Assembly (NCBI RefSeq): GCF_025244905.1
Contig: NZ_CP104285.1
Location: 3,100,001-3,164,000 of the forward strand
From: Enterobacter mori
GTDB lineage: Bacteria > Pseudomonadota > Gammaproteobacteria > Enterobacterales > Enterobacteriaceae
Direction of reading: 5' to 3'
DNA length: 64,000 bases
Below are positions 44,084 through 55,087 of this stretch, in pieces. The position numbers and the translations under genes are program-made. Numbering within the stretch: the first letter of the stretch is position 1; every line of letters starts with the position of its first letter. The notes beneath the pieces were generated by a model, which saw only the letters and a list, made by a program, of their open reading frames with translations, was not told the origin of the DNA and made no database searches.

Positions 44084-45241
44084 TTATCCGGATGTATTAC
44101 GCAATGATACACCCGAAGCATGTGCGGTTAATTTGCGCCAGACCCACTCCAGCGGTCCCTGGCGGAAATAACGCAGCCAGATAACGGAAAACGCCAGGTT
44201 AACCATCCAGACCGGAATAACAAACGCCAGCAGCGTGAGTCGGTCGAATTTCATAAACAGGCCAAATCGGTAGAACAGCGTGGTGCAGATCAGCGTTTGC
44301 AGGATGTAATTGCTTAACGCCATGCGGCCAACGCAGGCCACGGCGCTGACAATCCACAGGCGGGAAAGCTGCGGCCAGAAACCATAGATCAGCGCCGCGT
44401 AGCCAATGGTCTGGAACGGAGCGCTAAGCTCACGCGGTACCTGAAGCAGAAAAGCGCACCAGCGGTAATCCCAGTGAAGATGCCACTGCATTATCACCGC
44501 CGGAAGATTAATCACCACGCCGAGCAGGACCAGACCCGCGCCCGTGCGGCGATAGTGGCGCAGGCTGAATTCGCCCTTCAGCCAGCCGGTACGCATCAGG
44601 GATGCCCCCATCAGCATCATCCCTGCCAGCTGCCAGCCGTACTGCGCGCCCAGCGCCAGGAGATTATCACCGAGCATATCGGCCCGATTACCGATCGCCT
44701 CAGCCCCCCCTTTCAGCTTCCAGAACTGCTCATACTGCAGGTTGGCCGCGTCGGGGATCCACGAGCGGTTTGTTGAATCGCCAGAGATAACGCCCAGCAG
44801 AAACAATACGCAGAGCCCCATGACATAGAGCATCACGCCGGTGTTGAACAGGCTTTTTACGCTGGGCGCATCGCGGATAAGTCGCCAGCAAATGAGCCCG
44901 ACTAAGCCGTAGGCGAGCAGAATGTCGCCATCCCAGAAGAACAAACCGTGAATAAAGCCGAGGATCGCCAGCAGCGTTAAACGTGACTGGATCCAGCGCG
45001 TGCCGCGTTTGAGCAGAAGCTGCAACCCTGCGCCAAACAGCAGCGCAAACAGCGTCAGGAATTTAACCTGCGCAAAGAGATCGAGGATCGCCCATGTCCA
45101 GGCATCGCTTCGGGTGATATCGCCGTACCAGGCGGGATTAAGATAAGCGGCCTTCGGCAAACCGAAGGCGCTAATATTGAGCAGCAGGATACCGAGTATG
45201 GCGACGCCGCGAACAAAATCGAGCGTGACGTTTCGCTCCAT
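44084..45241 (-). CDS. yeiB: DUF418 inner-membrane protein YeiB
   Basis: A 385-residue protein with about ten membrane spans. It has the DUF418 start TLDFVRGVAILGILLLNISAFG and the C-terminal signature FGPLE-like FRQGPLEWVWRKLT. Function unknown. It is the second gene after folE (18 bases apart) and probably co-transcribed, as in E. coli. Confidence 0.93.
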   Translation of the reverse strand: MERNVTLDFVRGVAILGILLLNISAFGLPKAAYLNPAWYGDITRSDAWTWAILDLFAQVKFLTLFALLFGAGLQLLLKRGTRWIQSRLTLLAILGFIHGLFFWDGDILLAYGLVGLICWRLIRDAPSVKSLFNTGVMLYVMGLCVLFLLGVISGDSTNRSWIPDAANLQYEQFWKLKGGAEAIGNRADMLGDNLLALGAQYGWQLAGMMLMGASLMRTGWLKGEFSLRHYRRTGAGLVLLGVVINLPAVIMQWHLHWDYRWCAFLLQVPRELSAPFQTIGYAALIYGFWPQLSRLWIVSAVACVGRMALSNYILQTLICTTLFYRFGLFMKFDRLTLLAFVIPVWMVNLAFSVIWLRYFRQGPLEWVWRKLTAHASGVSLRNTSG

Positions 45242-45259
45242 GGTCCCTGCCCTGTCTGA

Positions 45260-45928
45260 TTAATTGTGGTGACGCACGGCGCGCAGGAACTCCTGGCGGG
45301 TGTTCTGGCTCGATTTAAACAGACCGCCCAGCGACGTGGTGGTGGTTGCGCTGGTCGCATCACGCACGCCACGCGCTTTCACGCAATAGTGCACCGCGTC
45401 GATGGAGACCGCCACGTTATTGGTACCCAACAGCGTTTGCAGCGCGGTCAGGATCTGCTGCGTCAGACGCTCCTGCACCTGCGGACGCTGGGAGAAGAAT
45501 CGCACGATACGGTTGATTTTGGACAGGCCAATTACCGTGTCTTTTGGAATATACGCCACGGTCGCTTTGCCATCGATGGTCACGAAGTGGTGCTCGCAGG
45601 TACTGGTGAGCGTTATATCGCGCACCGTCACCATCTCATCGACCTTCATTTTGTTTTCAATGACGGTGATTTTCGGGAAATTGGCGTAATCAAGGCCAGA
45701 GAAAATCTCGTCGACGTACATTTTCGCGATGCGCTGAGGCGTCTCCATCAGGCTGTCATCGCTCAGATCGAGATTCAGCAGTTGCATGATCTCGGTCATA
45801 TGCCCGGAAATCAGACGCTTACGGGTTTCATTATCCAGTTCCTGAACCGGTGGACGCAGTGGCGTTTCAAGACCGCGCGCAACCAGGGCTTCATGGACCA
45901 AAGCAGCTTCTTTACTGAGTGATGACAT
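45260..45928 (-). CDS. folE: GTP cyclohydrolase I
   Basis: A 222-residue enzyme, exact E. coli length, that makes 7,8-dihydroneopterin triphosphate from GTP as the first step of folate synthesis. Zinc ligands appear in [13 protein letters not shown] (Cys and His) and in HYCVKARG. The catalytic region [30 protein letters not shown] is present. The ATG start [15 protein letters not shown] is the family start; a longer GTG frame from 46006 is rejected. Confidence 0.98.
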   Translation of the reverse strand: MSSLSKEAALVHEALVARGLETPLRPPVQELDNETRKRLISGHMTEIMQLLNLDLSDDSLMETPQRIAKMYVDEIFSGLDYANFPKITVIENKMKVDEMVTVRDITLTSTCEHHFVTIDGKATVAYIPKDTVIGLSKINRIVRFFSQRPQVQERLTQQILTALQTLLGTNNVAVSIDAVHYCVKARGVRDATSATTTTSLGGLFKSSQNTRQEFLRAVRHHN

Positions 45929-46030
45929 TCTTTTCTCCTGCAGGTGTGGCGTCTTTTGCCCTCGTTGTGGCAAAAGTGTGCGCTCATTGTGCGTGAGGCG
46001 GCGCACATAATCCAGTATTCACGATGATAA

Positions 46031-47179
46031 TTATTGCAATTGCTGCTGCCTTTCAGCCTGACGGTTCCAGACCAGTGCCCCGCCGATGAACAGCGCGATG
46101 CCCGCCAGCCCCAGCGCAGGCTCCAGCCGATGCGTAAACCAGGTGGATAGTGCGGACGTTATAGGGCCAATCAGCTGGCCGATGGCATAGCCGGTGGTGA
46201 GCAGTCCCGCCATATAGCGCGTGTGGTTCGGTGCCAGCTCGCGACCGTATAACAGAGAAAGCTGCACGGCACATAAGAACCCGCCGCCGACCAGCAGACC
46301 CCCCGTCAGCAAACCGCCAATGCCCGGCAGCAGCCAGGCTGCCAGCACGCCTGCGCCCTGTAACCACAAAACAATAGCCAGCCTGCGATTAGCCGTGGAT
46401 GTATGGCGCAGTATGATGCTAAGTACGATGCCGATGACGGCAGCGAAACCGAAAATCGGCCAGACAAACTGGGCAAACAGGCTGCCGGGAAAACGCACCG
46501 CCGCCATTTGCGACAGGAAGGTCGCCGGGAGGATATAGCCAAACCCCGCGAGGCTGTAGCTCCAGACCAGGCGCTTTAAATCCGCCGTCAGCACCAGCGG
46601 CTCCGGTGCAGTTCCAGGCCGATGGAGTTGCCCGGATCGCGGCAGGTAGCGTGCCACCAGCGCAATCAGCACCAGCGCCAGCACGCCGTAAATCTGCCAT
46701 GCCGCCCCGGCGGAGAGCGCCTTCGCCTGAATATAGACCGCGAGCAGCCCGCTCAGGGCAATGCCTGCGCCCGGCCCGGCAAAGACCGCGGCGCTGAGCC
46801 CCGGTTTGCCCAGCTGACCCAGTCGCTCATTGGTCCACGCGGCTATCAGCACCATAGACCAGCCGCTCATGCAGCCGATCGCGAAGCGCAGTAAGCCATG
46901 AACCACGGCGTTATCCGCCGCCGCCGAGAGCAGCGTCAGCGCAACCGCGCCAGTGATGCCCAACCAGAGGCGTGTTTCCACAAAGCGATGGGCGCGCATG
47001 GCATCCCACGCCCCCACCAGATAGCCCAGATAGTTCATCGCCGCCACTAGACCCGCACTGGTTAGCGTGAGTTGCCCGGCGGCAATCATCAGCGGTACCT
47101 GAGGCGTAAAGGCAAAGCGCCCGATCCCCATAGCCACCACCAAAACCACAAATCCGCTGAGCGCGATACGCAGCGCCAT
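46031..47179 (-). CDS. YbfB/YjiJ-family MFS transporter
   Basis: A 382-residue membrane protein with about twelve spans. The N-terminal motif GIGRFAFTPQVPLMIAAGQLTLTSAGLVAAMNYLGYLVGA is characteristic of the YbfB/YjiJ MFS group. The substrate is unknown. The gene lies between folE and fghA, where E. coli K-12 has no transporter, and is divergent from fghA across about 138 bases. Confidence 0.85.
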   Translation of the reverse strand: MALRIALSGFVVLVVAMGIGRFAFTPQVPLMIAAGQLTLTSAGLVAAMNYLGYLVGAWDAMRAHRFVETRLWLGITGAVALTLLSAAADNAVVHGLLRFAIGCMSGWSMVLIAAWTNERLGQLGKPGLSAAVFAGPGAGIALSGLLAVYIQAKALSAGAAWQIYGVLALVLIALVARYLPRSGQLHRPGTAPEPLVLTADLKRLVWSYSLAGFGYILPATFLSQMAAVRFPGSLFAQFVWPIFGFAAVIGIVLSIILRHTSTANRRLAIVLWLQGAGVLAAWLLPGIGGLLTGGLLVGGGFLCAVQLSLLYGRELAPNHTRYMAGLLTTGYAIGQLIGPITSALSTWFTHRLEPALGLAGIALFIGGALVWNRQAERQQQLQ

Positions 47180-47317
47180 GACCGCTCCAGTTGTTAAAGA
47201 AAAGTAAATTTATGATGCAGTATCTGAACGCAAGGGGAAAGTGAAAGTTGCTCACAGGTCAATGAAAACTCTGTATTATGGATTTTATGAATACGTATCT
47301 TCATTAAGGAGCCTTGC

Positions 47318-48145
47318 ATGGAACTGCTCGAAGAGCACCGTTGTTTTGAAGGTCGACAGCAGCGCTGGCGGCACGACTCCACCGTACTGAACTGTGCGAT
47401 GACGTTCAGCATTTTCCTGCCGCCGACGGAAAACCCGCCGGTTCTGTTCTGGCTTTCAGGCCTGACCTGCAACGACGAAAACTTCACCACCAAAGCCGGT
47501 GCGCAGCGTATTGCGGCCGAGCTTGGCATAGCGCTGGTGATGCCAGACACCAGCCCGCGCGGGGATGAGGTCGCTGACGATGCCGGATACGATTTAGGCA
47601 AAGGCGCCGGATTCTATCTCAACGCTACCGAGCAGCCGTGGGCGAGCCACTACCGCATGTATGACTACATTCGTGACGAGCTGCCTGCGCTGATTCAGGC
47701 AGAGTTTGCAGTGAATGACCGTTGCGCCATCAGCGGGCACTCAATGGGGGGTCACGGTGCGCTTATCATGGCGCTGAAAAACCCCGGAAAATATACCAGC
47801 GTGTCGGCGTTCGCGCCGATTGTGAACCCAACGCAGGTACCCTGGGGGCAAAAGGCCTTTACGCACTATCTGGGCGATAACGCAGAAACCTGGCAGGAAT
47901 GGGACAGCTGCGCGCTGATGCTGGCAAGCCAGACAGAGGATGCGATCCCAACGCTTATCGATCAGGGTGATGCGGATCAGTTCCTCGCCGGACAGCTACA
48001 GCCTGCGGTGCTGGCTGAAGCGGCTCGCCAGAAGGACTGGCCGCTGACGTTGCGCATTCAGCCGGGGTATGACCACAGCTATTACTTCATCGGGTCCTTT
48101 ATTGAGGATCATCTCCGCTTCCATGCGGCGCATTTGTTTGGGTAA
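47318..48145 (+). CDS. fghA: S-formylglutathione hydrolase (YeiG type)
   Basis: A 275-residue esterase-D family enzyme that hydrolyses S-formylglutathione to formate and glutathione in formaldehyde detoxification. The nucleophile Ser is in the [11 protein letters not shown] elbow. The acid Asp is near [11 protein letters not shown] and the His is in GYDHSYYFI. The N-terminus [21 protein letters not shown] matches the YeiG group. Length is within a few residues of E. coli YeiG (278). Confidence 0.95.
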   Translation: MELLEEHRCFEGRQQRWRHDSTVLNCAMTFSIFLPPTENPPVLFWLSGLTCNDENFTTKAGAQRIAAELGIALVMPDTSPRGDEVADDAGYDLGKGAGFYLNATEQPWASHYRMYDYIRDELPALIQAEFAVNDRCAISGHSMGGHGALIMALKNPGKYTSVSAFAPIVNPTQVPWGQKAFTHYLGDNAETWQEWDSCALMLASQTEDAIPTLIDQGDADQFLAGQLQPAVLAEAARQKDWPLTLRIQPGYDHSYYFIGSFIEDHLRFHAAHLFG

Positions 48146-48157
48146 GAACGGGTGATT

Positions 48158-48232
48158 GCCGGGTGGCGGCTTCGCCTTACCCGGCCTACGTTCGTGGTTT
48201 TTGTAGGCCCGGTAAGCGAAGCGCCACCGGGC
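48158..48232. repeat. REP/BIME-type inverted repeat pair
   Basis: gccgggtggcggcttcgcct and the inverted gtaagcgaagcgccaccggg flank a spacer, between the convergent 3' ends of fghA and cirA. Confidence 0.9.
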
Positions 48233-48244
48233 ATAAAGGTTACA

Positions 48245-50215
48245 TCAGAACGTATAATCCACGCCCACAAAGTAGCGACGACCATCTTCCGTATAGCTGT
48301 AATCGTCACGGCTCAGGTCTTTATCCAGCAGGTTCTGTACCCCTGCGCGCAGCTTAACGGCTTTCGTTGCCTGCCATGCCGCACCGGTGTTCCAGATAAC
48401 GTAGCCGCCCGGCGTCGGTTCACCGCTGGTGAGCGCGCGTTTCTCGCCTTTATAGTTACCCTGCACATAGAACGACCAGTCCTGAGTTGCCTTCCAGTCA
48501 ACGGTTCCGTTGGCGGTGTGGAACGGCAGTTCGGAGAGCGGCTTGTTGCCGCCGTTGCTGATGTCACGACCATCGTTGTAGGTGTAGTTCAGCGTGACTT
48601 TCCAGTCTTCGGCAATCGGGAACTTCAGCTCAGTTTCCACCCCACGAATACGCGCCTTGTTGACGTTGTAATAGCGGAAAATGGGTTCGCCGTCGGCGTT
48701 CAGCCCAACATAGTTCGGGTAGCTTTGCGCCTGGTTCACGTTAGCCGTACGGCTGATGCTGATACGGTCGTCCACATCGTTCTGGAAGGTGGTGATGCTG
48801 GCCTGAACGCCTTCTAACCAGCCCTCTTCCCCGCTGTAGTAGAGGCCAAGCTCGAAGCTTTCGCTGGTTTCCGGCTTCAGGTCCGGGTTACCGACAATCT
48901 CGCAGGCGCCGCGGCAGGAACCGGTGATCCAGTCCGGGCTGAGCTGCAGCAGCGATGGCGCTTTAAATGCGGTGGCCCAGCCCCCTTTCACCGTGACGGT
49001 GTCGGTCGCGTTGTAGACCAGATAGGCACGCGGGCTCCAGTGGTCGCCATAGGTTTCATGGTCATCCATACGGATGCCGGTGGTCAGCGCCAGCGGCTCG
49101 AAGATACGCCATTCATCTTCAAGGAACAGCGCGTACTGGCTTGCCGAGGTCGTGCTGCTGGTGCTCCCCGTCAGGTTGACCGGATCCTTCAGCTTGTCGT
49201 GACGCCACTCTCCGCCGAAGGTCAGCAGCTGATTGATTTCGCCCAGCGGCAGCACGTATTTCCCGTCAACCGCGTTGCTCTCGGAGGTAATCGGACTGCT
49301 GTTGCCCGGATTTTTGTTGTCGACCTTCTCGCCGTACACCTTTAGTTCACTGTTGCCTACGCCCCAGCGGCCGTTGTGGCTGAGGGAGTAGTTCTGGCGC
49401 TCAAGGCGATTTTTGTCGAGGGAGTCCGAGTCGCGATCCTGACGGTCGAAACCGTATCCCGCGGTAAAGTCATGATTTTCCGTCGGCGTCCAGGCGAATT
49501 CGACGTTGGCATCGCGGCTGGTGAAGCCTTCGATACGCGGCGTTTCACCGCTCGCGGAGGTAGAGGATTGTTGCTGATCGTCTTTTTCACGTTTAGACAC
49601 GCTGCCGTAGGCTTTCAGCCCCAGCACGCCGTCCACCAGCGGGCCGCTGGTGTAGAACTGACCGTTATTGGTGTCACCGCGGTCGCGGTGTTCCTGAATG
49701 GTTGAATCCGCGCTCAGGGTACCGGTCCATTTCTGACCGATTTTTTTGGTGATGATATTGACCACGCCACCCAGTGCATCGGAACCGTAGAGGGAAGACA
49801 TCGGGCCGCGCACCACTTCGATCCGCTCGATGGCGTCGACAGGCACCCAGTTCAGGTCAAAATCGTTGTGGCGGAATACCGCATTGCGGGAGTTAACGCG
49901 TTTGCCGTCGACCAGAATCAGCGTGTAGCTGCTGTCCAGGCCGCGAATACTGACCCCTTTGCGGTTGTCCCCTTCGTTTGTGAGCTGTACGCCAGGCACA
50001 TCCTGTAACACATCTTTCAGGTTCTGAACGGGCTTACGCTTCAAGTCTTCCTGGGTAATGACGCTAATGCTCGCCGGTGCGTCTTTCAGGTTTTGCTCGG
50101 TCGCTGATGCCGTTACAACCAGTGTGTCGCCAGATTCCGCAGCGATAACAGGCAGGGCCAGGGACATTGCGGACGCACAAAGTCCTCCCCTGACGAAAGG
50201 ATTCAACCTAAACAT
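48245..50215 (-). CDS. cirA: TonB-dependent catecholate siderophore receptor CirA
   Basis: A 656-residue outer-membrane receptor for catechol and linear enterobactin breakdown products, also a colicin I receptor in E. coli. A signal peptide ([13 protein letters not shown]) is followed by the TonB box region DTLVVTAS. The plug ([27 protein letters not shown] to [10 protein letters not shown]) occupies about 40-165, and the 22-strand barrel ends with [10 protein letters not shown] Cys pair in GSCRGACEI is in an extracellular loop, as in E. coli Cir. Confidence 0.96.
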   Translation of the reverse strand: MFRLNPFVRGGLCASAMSLALPVIAAESGDTLVVTASATEQNLKDAPASISVITQEDLKRKPVQNLKDVLQDVPGVQLTNEGDNRKGVSIRGLDSSYTLILVDGKRVNSRNAVFRHNDFDLNWVPVDAIERIEVVRGPMSSLYGSDALGGVVNIITKKIGQKWTGTLSADSTIQEHRDRGDTNNGQFYTSGPLVDGVLGLKAYGSVSKREKDDQQQSSTSASGETPRIEGFTSRDANVEFAWTPTENHDFTAGYGFDRQDRDSDSLDKNRLERQNYSLSHNGRWGVGNSELKVYGEKVDNKNPGNSSPITSESNAVDGKYVLPLGEINQLLTFGGEWRHDKLKDPVNLTGSTSSTTSASQYALFLEDEWRIFEPLALTTGIRMDDHETYGDHWSPRAYLVYNATDTVTVKGGWATAFKAPSLLQLSPDWITGSCRGACEIVGNPDLKPETSESFELGLYYSGEEGWLEGVQASITTFQNDVDDRISISRTANVNQAQSYPNYVGLNADGEPIFRYYNVNKARIRGVETELKFPIAEDWKVTLNYTYNDGRDISNGGNKPLSELPFHTANGTVDWKATQDWSFYVQGNYKGEKRALTSGEPTPGGYVIWNTGAAWQATKAVKLRAGVQNLLDKDLSRDDYSYTEDGRRYFVGVDYTF

Positions 50216-50333
50216 TCCATATCTCCATGAGGTAAATACAACTAAATCAACTAGTTACTGCTCACAACGCCTTACGATCCGCCCGCATCTTCGGCAGGTC
50301 GGTGTTTTGCTTATTATTTGGTAACGATAAAGC

Positions 50334-50352
50334 AAACGATAACTATTATCAA
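50334..50352 (-). promoter_or_regulatory. Fur box upstream of cirA
   Basis: On the leftward strand TTGATAATAGTTATCGTTT matches the GATAAT-repeat Fur consensus well, about 120 bases before the gene. It fits iron repression of cirA. Confidence 0.75.
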
Positions 50353-50395
50353 TTAAATTGTTAAAAATTATATCCGTCCTGCATACTGTGGAGAT

Positions 50396-50421
50396 AAAAA
50401 AGCCCGCTCAGGTGAGCGGGC
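50396..50421 (-). terminator. Terminator after lysP
   Basis: The hairpin AGCCCGCTCA/TGAGCGGGCT with T run on the leftward strand (complement of 50396-50400) starts about 20 bases past the lysP stop. Confidence 0.9.
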
Positions 50422-50440
50422 TAAAAGAGAGGAAGTGCGG

Positions 50441-51910
50441 TTATTGTTTAAATCGTTCCGGGAAATCCATTTCGCTGTAGCGAACGAAGTGGGTTCCTTT
50501 CGTCAGTTTGTAGCCAAACCAGATGATGAGGAACAGCGGAATACCGATGTAGGTGGCCGTGACAGCGCCCCAGTCAATGGAATCCGCAAGGAAGGCTTCA
50601 TAGTTCTGCCCTAGGGTAATAATCAGGCACAGAATGAAGGCGAAAATCGGCCCCAGCGGGAAGAACCCTGAGCGGTACGGCAGGTTGTTCAGGTCATGGC
50701 CCTGCATCACGTAGCCGCGACGGAAGCGGTAGTGACTGATGGCAATTCCCAGCCAGGCGATAAAGCCCGTCATCCCGGAGGTATTCAGCAACCACAGGTA
50801 GACCGTCTGGTTGCCAAACATAGAGGTCAGGAAGCACAGACCGGCAATGACCGTGGTCGCATACAGCGCATTACGCGGCACACCGCCACGTGACAGTTTG
50901 GCGAAAATACGCGGGGCTTTACCGTCGCAGGCCAGGGTGTACAGCATACGGGTGGATGCGTACATACCGGAGTTACCCGCAGACAGCACCGCCGTCAGGA
51001 TCACCGCGTTCATCACCGCCGCCGCCGAGAGCAGACCCGCGTGCTGGAAGACCAGCGTGAACGGGCTGACGCTGATGTCTTTGACATCATTACGCAGCAG
51101 GCTCGGGTCGGTATACGGAATAATCAGGCTGATAATCAGAATAGCGAACACATAGAACAGCAGAATACGCCAGAACACCTGACGCACCGCGCGCGGAATG
51201 TTCTTCTCCGGGTTTTCAGACTCACCGGCGGCAATACCGATAAGCTCGGTCCCCTGGAAGGAAAAGCCGACAATCATCGCCACGCCAATCATTGCCGAGA
51301 AGCCCCCGGCAAACGGCGCATCGCCTATCGTCCAGTTACTCCATCCGGCAGGCTGAGCGCCTTTAAAAATACCCACGATCATCGCCACGCCGACAACGAT
51401 AAAGATGATGACGGTAGCCACTTTAATTAAAGAGAACCAGTATTCGGCTTCACCGAAACCACGCACGGAGATGTAGTTCAGCAGGAAGATGACGGCCAGG
51501 AACAGGGCGCTCCAGATCCAGCCCGGCGTATCCGGGAACCACCAGTTCATCACCAGCTGTGCGGCGACAAGGTCAACGGCGATGGTCACCGCCCAGTTGT
51601 ACCAGTAGTTCCAGCCCAGCGCGAAGCCGAAGCCTTCTTCAACGTATTTTTGCCCGTAGGTTGAAAACGAGCCGGACACCGGCATGTAAGCCGCCAGTTC
51701 GCCCAGACTGGTCATCAGGAAGTAGACCATCAGGCCAATCAGGATATAAGAGAAGAGTGCCCCACCCGGGCCTGCTGCCGAAATCGTTGCGCCAGAGGCA
51801 ACGAAAAGACCTGTACCGATTGAACCGCCGATAGCGATCATCGTCAGGTGACGCGCCTTAAGTTCGCGACGTAGCGCGGGCGCTTCTGTGGTTTTAGTTT
51901 CTGAAACCAT
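50441..51910 (-). CDS. lysP: Lysine-specific permease LysP
   Basis: A 489-residue APC-family amino-acid:proton symporter with twelve spans. The helix 1 motif IAIGGSIGTGLFVASGATISAAGPGGALFSY and the family segment FQGTELIGIAAGESENPEKNIPRAVRQVFWRI are clear. It imports lysine and also holds CadC inactive in E. coli. Length equals E. coli LysP. Confidence 0.97.
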   Translation of the reverse strand: MVSETKTTEAPALRRELKARHLTMIAIGGSIGTGLFVASGATISAAGPGGALFSYILIGLMVYFLMTSLGELAAYMPVSGSFSTYGQKYVEEGFGFALGWNYWYNWAVTIAVDLVAAQLVMNWWFPDTPGWIWSALFLAVIFLLNYISVRGFGEAEYWFSLIKVATVIIFIVVGVAMIVGIFKGAQPAGWSNWTIGDAPFAGGFSAMIGVAMIVGFSFQGTELIGIAAGESENPEKNIPRAVRQVFWRILLFYVFAILIISLIIPYTDPSLLRNDVKDISVSPFTLVFQHAGLLSAAAVMNAVILTAVLSAGNSGMYASTRMLYTLACDGKAPRIFAKLSRGGVPRNALYATTVIAGLCFLTSMFGNQTVYLWLLNTSGMTGFIAWLGIAISHYRFRRGYVMQGHDLNNLPYRSGFFPLGPIFAFILCLIITLGQNYEAFLADSIDWGAVTATYIGIPLFLIIWFGYKLTKGTHFVRYSEMDFPERFKQ

Positions 51911-52039
51911 GTGAAAATGCTGTCCATTTATTAAATGAGGCGCGATTGTAGCAGACGATCTCCGTTCCTTCCGGCAGAAATACCCAGTTATAAGAGAGCT
52001 TCATGACTCGGCCAGGATTATAAGTAAAGCATAATTTTT

Positions 52040-52075
52040 CCCTCTCCCCTTTTGGGAGAGGGTCAGGGTGAGGGG
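52040..52075. repeat. CCCTC-rich hairpin repeat (short copy)
   Basis: ccctctccccttttgggaga followed by gggtcagggtgagggg repeats one half of the element at 24701-24782. It lies between lysP and yeiE, five bases past the yeiE stop. Confidence 0.8.
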
Positions 52076-52080
52076 CAATT

Positions 52081-52947
52081 TTACATCTCGCAATAGCGCA
52101 GAAAACGCTGGAGCGAACTGGAAAGGTGTTTCTGGCGGTGATGAATGCACCACAGCGTGCGCACCAGCTTCGGCAGAGGAATGGGGATCTCAACCAGTGA
52201 GCCGGTTTCCAGCTGTTCAGCGATCACGCGGCGCGAAAGACAGCTGATGCCCAGGCCATGACGCACCGCGTGCTTAATGGCCTCTGAGTTGCCCAGCTCC
52301 ATCCCCAGTTGGAACTGCGGCAGATGGGAGAGCAGCAGGTAATCGACGATTTCACGCGTGCCGGACCCCTGCTCGCGCAGGATCCACTGCGCCTGCGCCA
52401 GACGTTCCAGCGTCACCTCGCCCTGTAATAAAGAAGAGGCCGGTGAGGCAAACACCACCAGCTCATCTTCCAGCCAGGGTTCGGCAATGATATCCACGTT
52501 GTGGCATGGCCCTTCAATTAGGCCGATATCGACGCGGAAATCGATCACCGCGTTAATCACGTCCTGGCTGTTGCCCACGCTCATCTCCAGCGGCAGCGTC
52601 GGGAAATCCCGGCGGTAGCGGGCAATCACCTCCGGCAGGATGTAGTTACCAATGGTGCTGCTGGCAAACACGCGGATCGCGCCGTTGTCTTCGCGGAACA
52701 GCTGTTCAATTTCGATGGCCTGTTCCAGCAATGCCAACGCGCGTGGGTAAAGCAGACGGCCATGTTCGTTGACCACCAGCCGCTTCCCTACCCTGTCGAA
52801 CAGCTGCACGCCCAGCTGTCCTTCGAGATCGGTCAGCGCCGCACTGACCGCAGACTGCGAGAGCGCCAGCATCTGCGAGGCCTGGGTCGTCGATCCACTC
52901 TTCAGCACTTCAGTGAAGACTTCCAGTTGACGCAATGTAATGTGCAT
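52081..52947 (-). CDS. yeiE: LysR-family regulator YeiE
   Basis: A 288-residue LysR-type regulator. The winged HTH is [42 protein letters not shown], followed by a CysB/CbbR-like effector domain (about 90-288). It is divergent from yeiH with 98 bases between, so it probably controls that gene. In other enterics YeiE has been linked to sulfite response and iron; not shown here. Confidence 0.94.
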   Translation of the reverse strand: MHITLRQLEVFTEVLKSGSTTQASQMLALSQSAVSAALTDLEGQLGVQLFDRVGKRLVVNEHGRLLYPRALALLEQAIEIEQLFREDNGAIRVFASSTIGNYILPEVIARYRRDFPTLPLEMSVGNSQDVINAVIDFRVDIGLIEGPCHNVDIIAEPWLEDELVVFASPASSLLQGEVTLERLAQAQWILREQGSGTREIVDYLLLSHLPQFQLGMELGNSEAIKHAVRHGLGISCLSRRVIAEQLETGSLVEIPIPLPKLVRTLWCIHHRQKHLSSSLQRFLRYCEM

Positions 52948-53045
52948 GGTTGTTTACCACTTATATAGATTAATTATAAATATATAATCAATTTTATTTT
53001 TAAGCCAGTGCGCCGTAACCTTTAAGCCAGACAAAGGAGAAGGTT

Positions 53046-54092
53046 ATGTCAGAACTCACCTTACAACATCATCGTACAGTGTGGCACTTCGTGCCGGGTC
53101 TTGCGCTCAGCGCCGTGGTAACCGGCGTAGCATTATGGGGCGGCAGCATTCCCGCCGTTGCGGGCGCAGGTTTCAGCGCCTTAACGCTGGCCATTTTGCT
53201 CGGCATGGTGGTCGGGAACACCCTATACCCGCACATCTGGAAATCCTGCGATGGCGGCGTGATTTTCGCCAAGCAGCATCTGCTGCGCCTCGGTATCATT
53301 CTTTACGGCTTTCGCCTCACCTTTTCGCAGATTGCGGATGTGGGTGTGAGCGGAATTGCCATTGACGTCCTGACCCTGACCAGCACCTTTTTACTGGCCT
53401 GCTTTATCGGCCAGAAAGTCTTTGGGCTGGACAAGCACACCAGCTGGTTGATCGGTGCCGGGAGCAGTATCTGTGGGGCCGCGGCGGTGCTGGCAACAGA
53501 ACCCGTCGTAAAAGCAGAAGCCAGCAAGGTGACCGTGGCGGTGGCGACGGTGGTGATCTTCGGTACGCTGGCGATCTTCCTCTATCCGGCAATGTACCCC
53601 CTGGTTGCCCACTGGTTTAGCCCGGAAACCTACGGCATCTATATCGGTTCGACCATGCACGAAGTGGCCCAGGTGGTGGCTGCGGGTCACGCCATTAATC
53701 CGGAAGCCGAAAACGCGGCGGTGATTGCCAAAATGCTGCGCGTAATGATGCTGGCGCCGTTCCTGATTTTCCTGGCCGCGCGGGTTAAACAGTTGGCGCC
53801 AGCAGGCGGTAACGAGAAGAGTAAAATTACCATTCCGTGGTTTGCGATCCTGTTTATCGTGGTGGCAATTTTTAACTCCTTCCACCTGCTTCCAAAAGCG
53901 GTTGTGGATATGCTGGTGACGCTGGATACCGTGCTGCTGGCGATGGCGATGGCGGCGCTGGGTGTGACCACTCACGTCAGCGCGCTGAAAAAAGCCGGTG
54001 CGAAACCGCTGCTGATGGCGCTGGTGCTCTTCATCTGGCTGATTGTGGGCGGTGGCGCGATTAACCTCGCCGTGCACAGCCTGATGGCATAA
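53046..54092 (+). CDS. yeiH: YeiH/UPF0324 membrane protein
   Basis: A 348-residue inner-membrane protein with about ten spans of the YeiH (Cons_hypoth698, UPF0324) family. Conserved parts are YGFRLTFSQIADVGVSGI, IGAGSSICGAAAVLATEPVVKA and STMHEVAQVVAAGHAI. Function unknown; sulfite or sulfonate-linked transport has been proposed from the YeiE connection. A/T-rich divergent promoter region at 52948-53045. Confidence 0.94.
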   Translation: MSELTLQHHRTVWHFVPGLALSAVVTGVALWGGSIPAVAGAGFSALTLAILLGMVVGNTLYPHIWKSCDGGVIFAKQHLLRLGIILYGFRLTFSQIADVGVSGIAIDVLTLTSTFLLACFIGQKVFGLDKHTSWLIGAGSSICGAAAVLATEPVVKAEASKVTVAVATVVIFGTLAIFLYPAMYPLVAHWFSPETYGIYIGSTMHEVAQVVAAGHAINPEAENAAVIAKMLRVMMLAPFLIFLAARVKQLAPAGGNEKSKITIPWFAILFIVVAIFNSFHLLPKAVVDMLVTLDTVLLAMAMAALGVTTHVSALKKAGAKPLLMALVLFIWLIVGGGAINLAVHSLMA

Positions 54093-54156
54093 ACCACTAC
54101 ATCCTTCTCCTGTTAACCCGCTATCATAAGCATTTCGGGTTAACAGGAGTCCCTTT

Positions 54157-55014
54157 ATGAAATACGTTGGAGCGCACGTTAGCGCCGCCGGTGGCCTTGC
54201 GAATGCCGCCATTCGCGCCGCCGAAATCGAGGCGACCGCTTTCGCCCTGTTCACCAAGAACCAGCGCCAGTGGCGCGCCGCGCCGCTCACTACAGACGTG
54301 ATTGATGACTTCAAATCCGCCTGCGAGAAATACCACTACGGACCCGGCCAAATTCTCCCCCACGACAGCTACCTGATTAACCTCGGGCACCCGGTTCAGG
54401 AAGCGCTGGATAAATCACGCGAGGCGTTTCTTGATGAAGTGCAGCGCTGCGAACAGCTGGGGCTGACGCTGCTGAACTTCCATCCGGGCAGCCATCTGAT
54501 GCAGATTGACGAAGATGCCTGCCTGGCGCGCATTGCCGAGTCCATCAACATCACGCTGGACAAGACCAAAGGCGTCACCGCGGTGATTGAGAACACCGCC
54601 GGTCAGGGCAGCAACCTCGGCTTTAAGTTCGAACATCTGGCGGCGATTATTGATGGCGTGGAAGATAAATCCCGCGTGGGCGTGTGCATCGATACCTGCC
54701 ACGCGTTTGCTGCCGGGTATGACCTGCGCACCACCGAGGCAACGAAAAACACCTTCGAAGAGTTCGAGCGCATCGTGGGCTTTCAGTATCTGCGCGGCAT
54801 GCACCTGAACGATGCAAAAAGTGCGTTCGGCAGCCGCGTTGACCGCCACCACAGCCTGGGCGAAGGCAACATTGGTCATGATGCGTTCCGCTTTATCATG
54901 CAGGACGTCCGCTTCGACGGTATTCCGATGGTGCTCGAAACCATTAACCCGGATATCTGGGCGGAAGAGATTGCCTGGCTGAAGGCGCAGCAAACCGCTG
55001 AACAGGCGGCATAA
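54157..55014 (+). CDS. nfo: Endonuclease IV
   Basis: A 285-residue AP endonuclease with a TIM-barrel trinuclear zinc site. It cuts 5' to abasic sites in base-excision repair. Metal-site segments are visible: [71 protein letters not shown] and VLETIN. Length equals E. coli Nfo. In E. coli it is under SoxRS control; I did not identify a soxbox. Confidence 0.98.
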   Translation: MKYVGAHVSAAGGLANAAIRAAEIEATAFALFTKNQRQWRAAPLTTDVIDDFKSACEKYHYGPGQILPHDSYLINLGHPVQEALDKSREAFLDEVQRCEQLGLTLLNFHPGSHLMQIDEDACLARIAESINITLDKTKGVTAVIENTAGQGSNLGFKFEHLAAIIDGVEDKSRVGVCIDTCHAFAAGYDLRTTEATKNTFEEFERIVGFQYLRGMHLNDAKSAFGSRVDRHHSLGEGNIGHDAFRFIMQDVRFDGIPMVLETINPDIWAEEIAWLKAQQTAEQAA

Positions 55015-55048
55015 AAAAAGCCGGGCTGCTTACGCACCCGGCTTTTTT
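55013..55048. terminator. Bidirectional terminator between nfo and fruA
   Basis: The hairpin AAGCCGGGCTGCTTACGCACCCGGCTT is flanked by an A run (touching the nfo stop) and six T. Confidence 0.9.
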
Positions 55049-55052
55049 GTTG

Positions 55053-55081
55053 GTCGGGTAAGGCGCAACCGCCGCCCGACA
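55053..55081. repeat. Single REP-like unit
   Basis: gtcgggtaaggcgcaaccgc followed by cgcccgac, one palindromic unit directly after the nfo terminator. Confidence 0.7.
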
Positions 55082-55087
55082 CCTCTT

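Noticed and set aside
53391..54314. 307-codon frame antisense to yeiH and the start of nfo
   Set aside because: Gln/His/Arg-rich shadow crossing two real genes.
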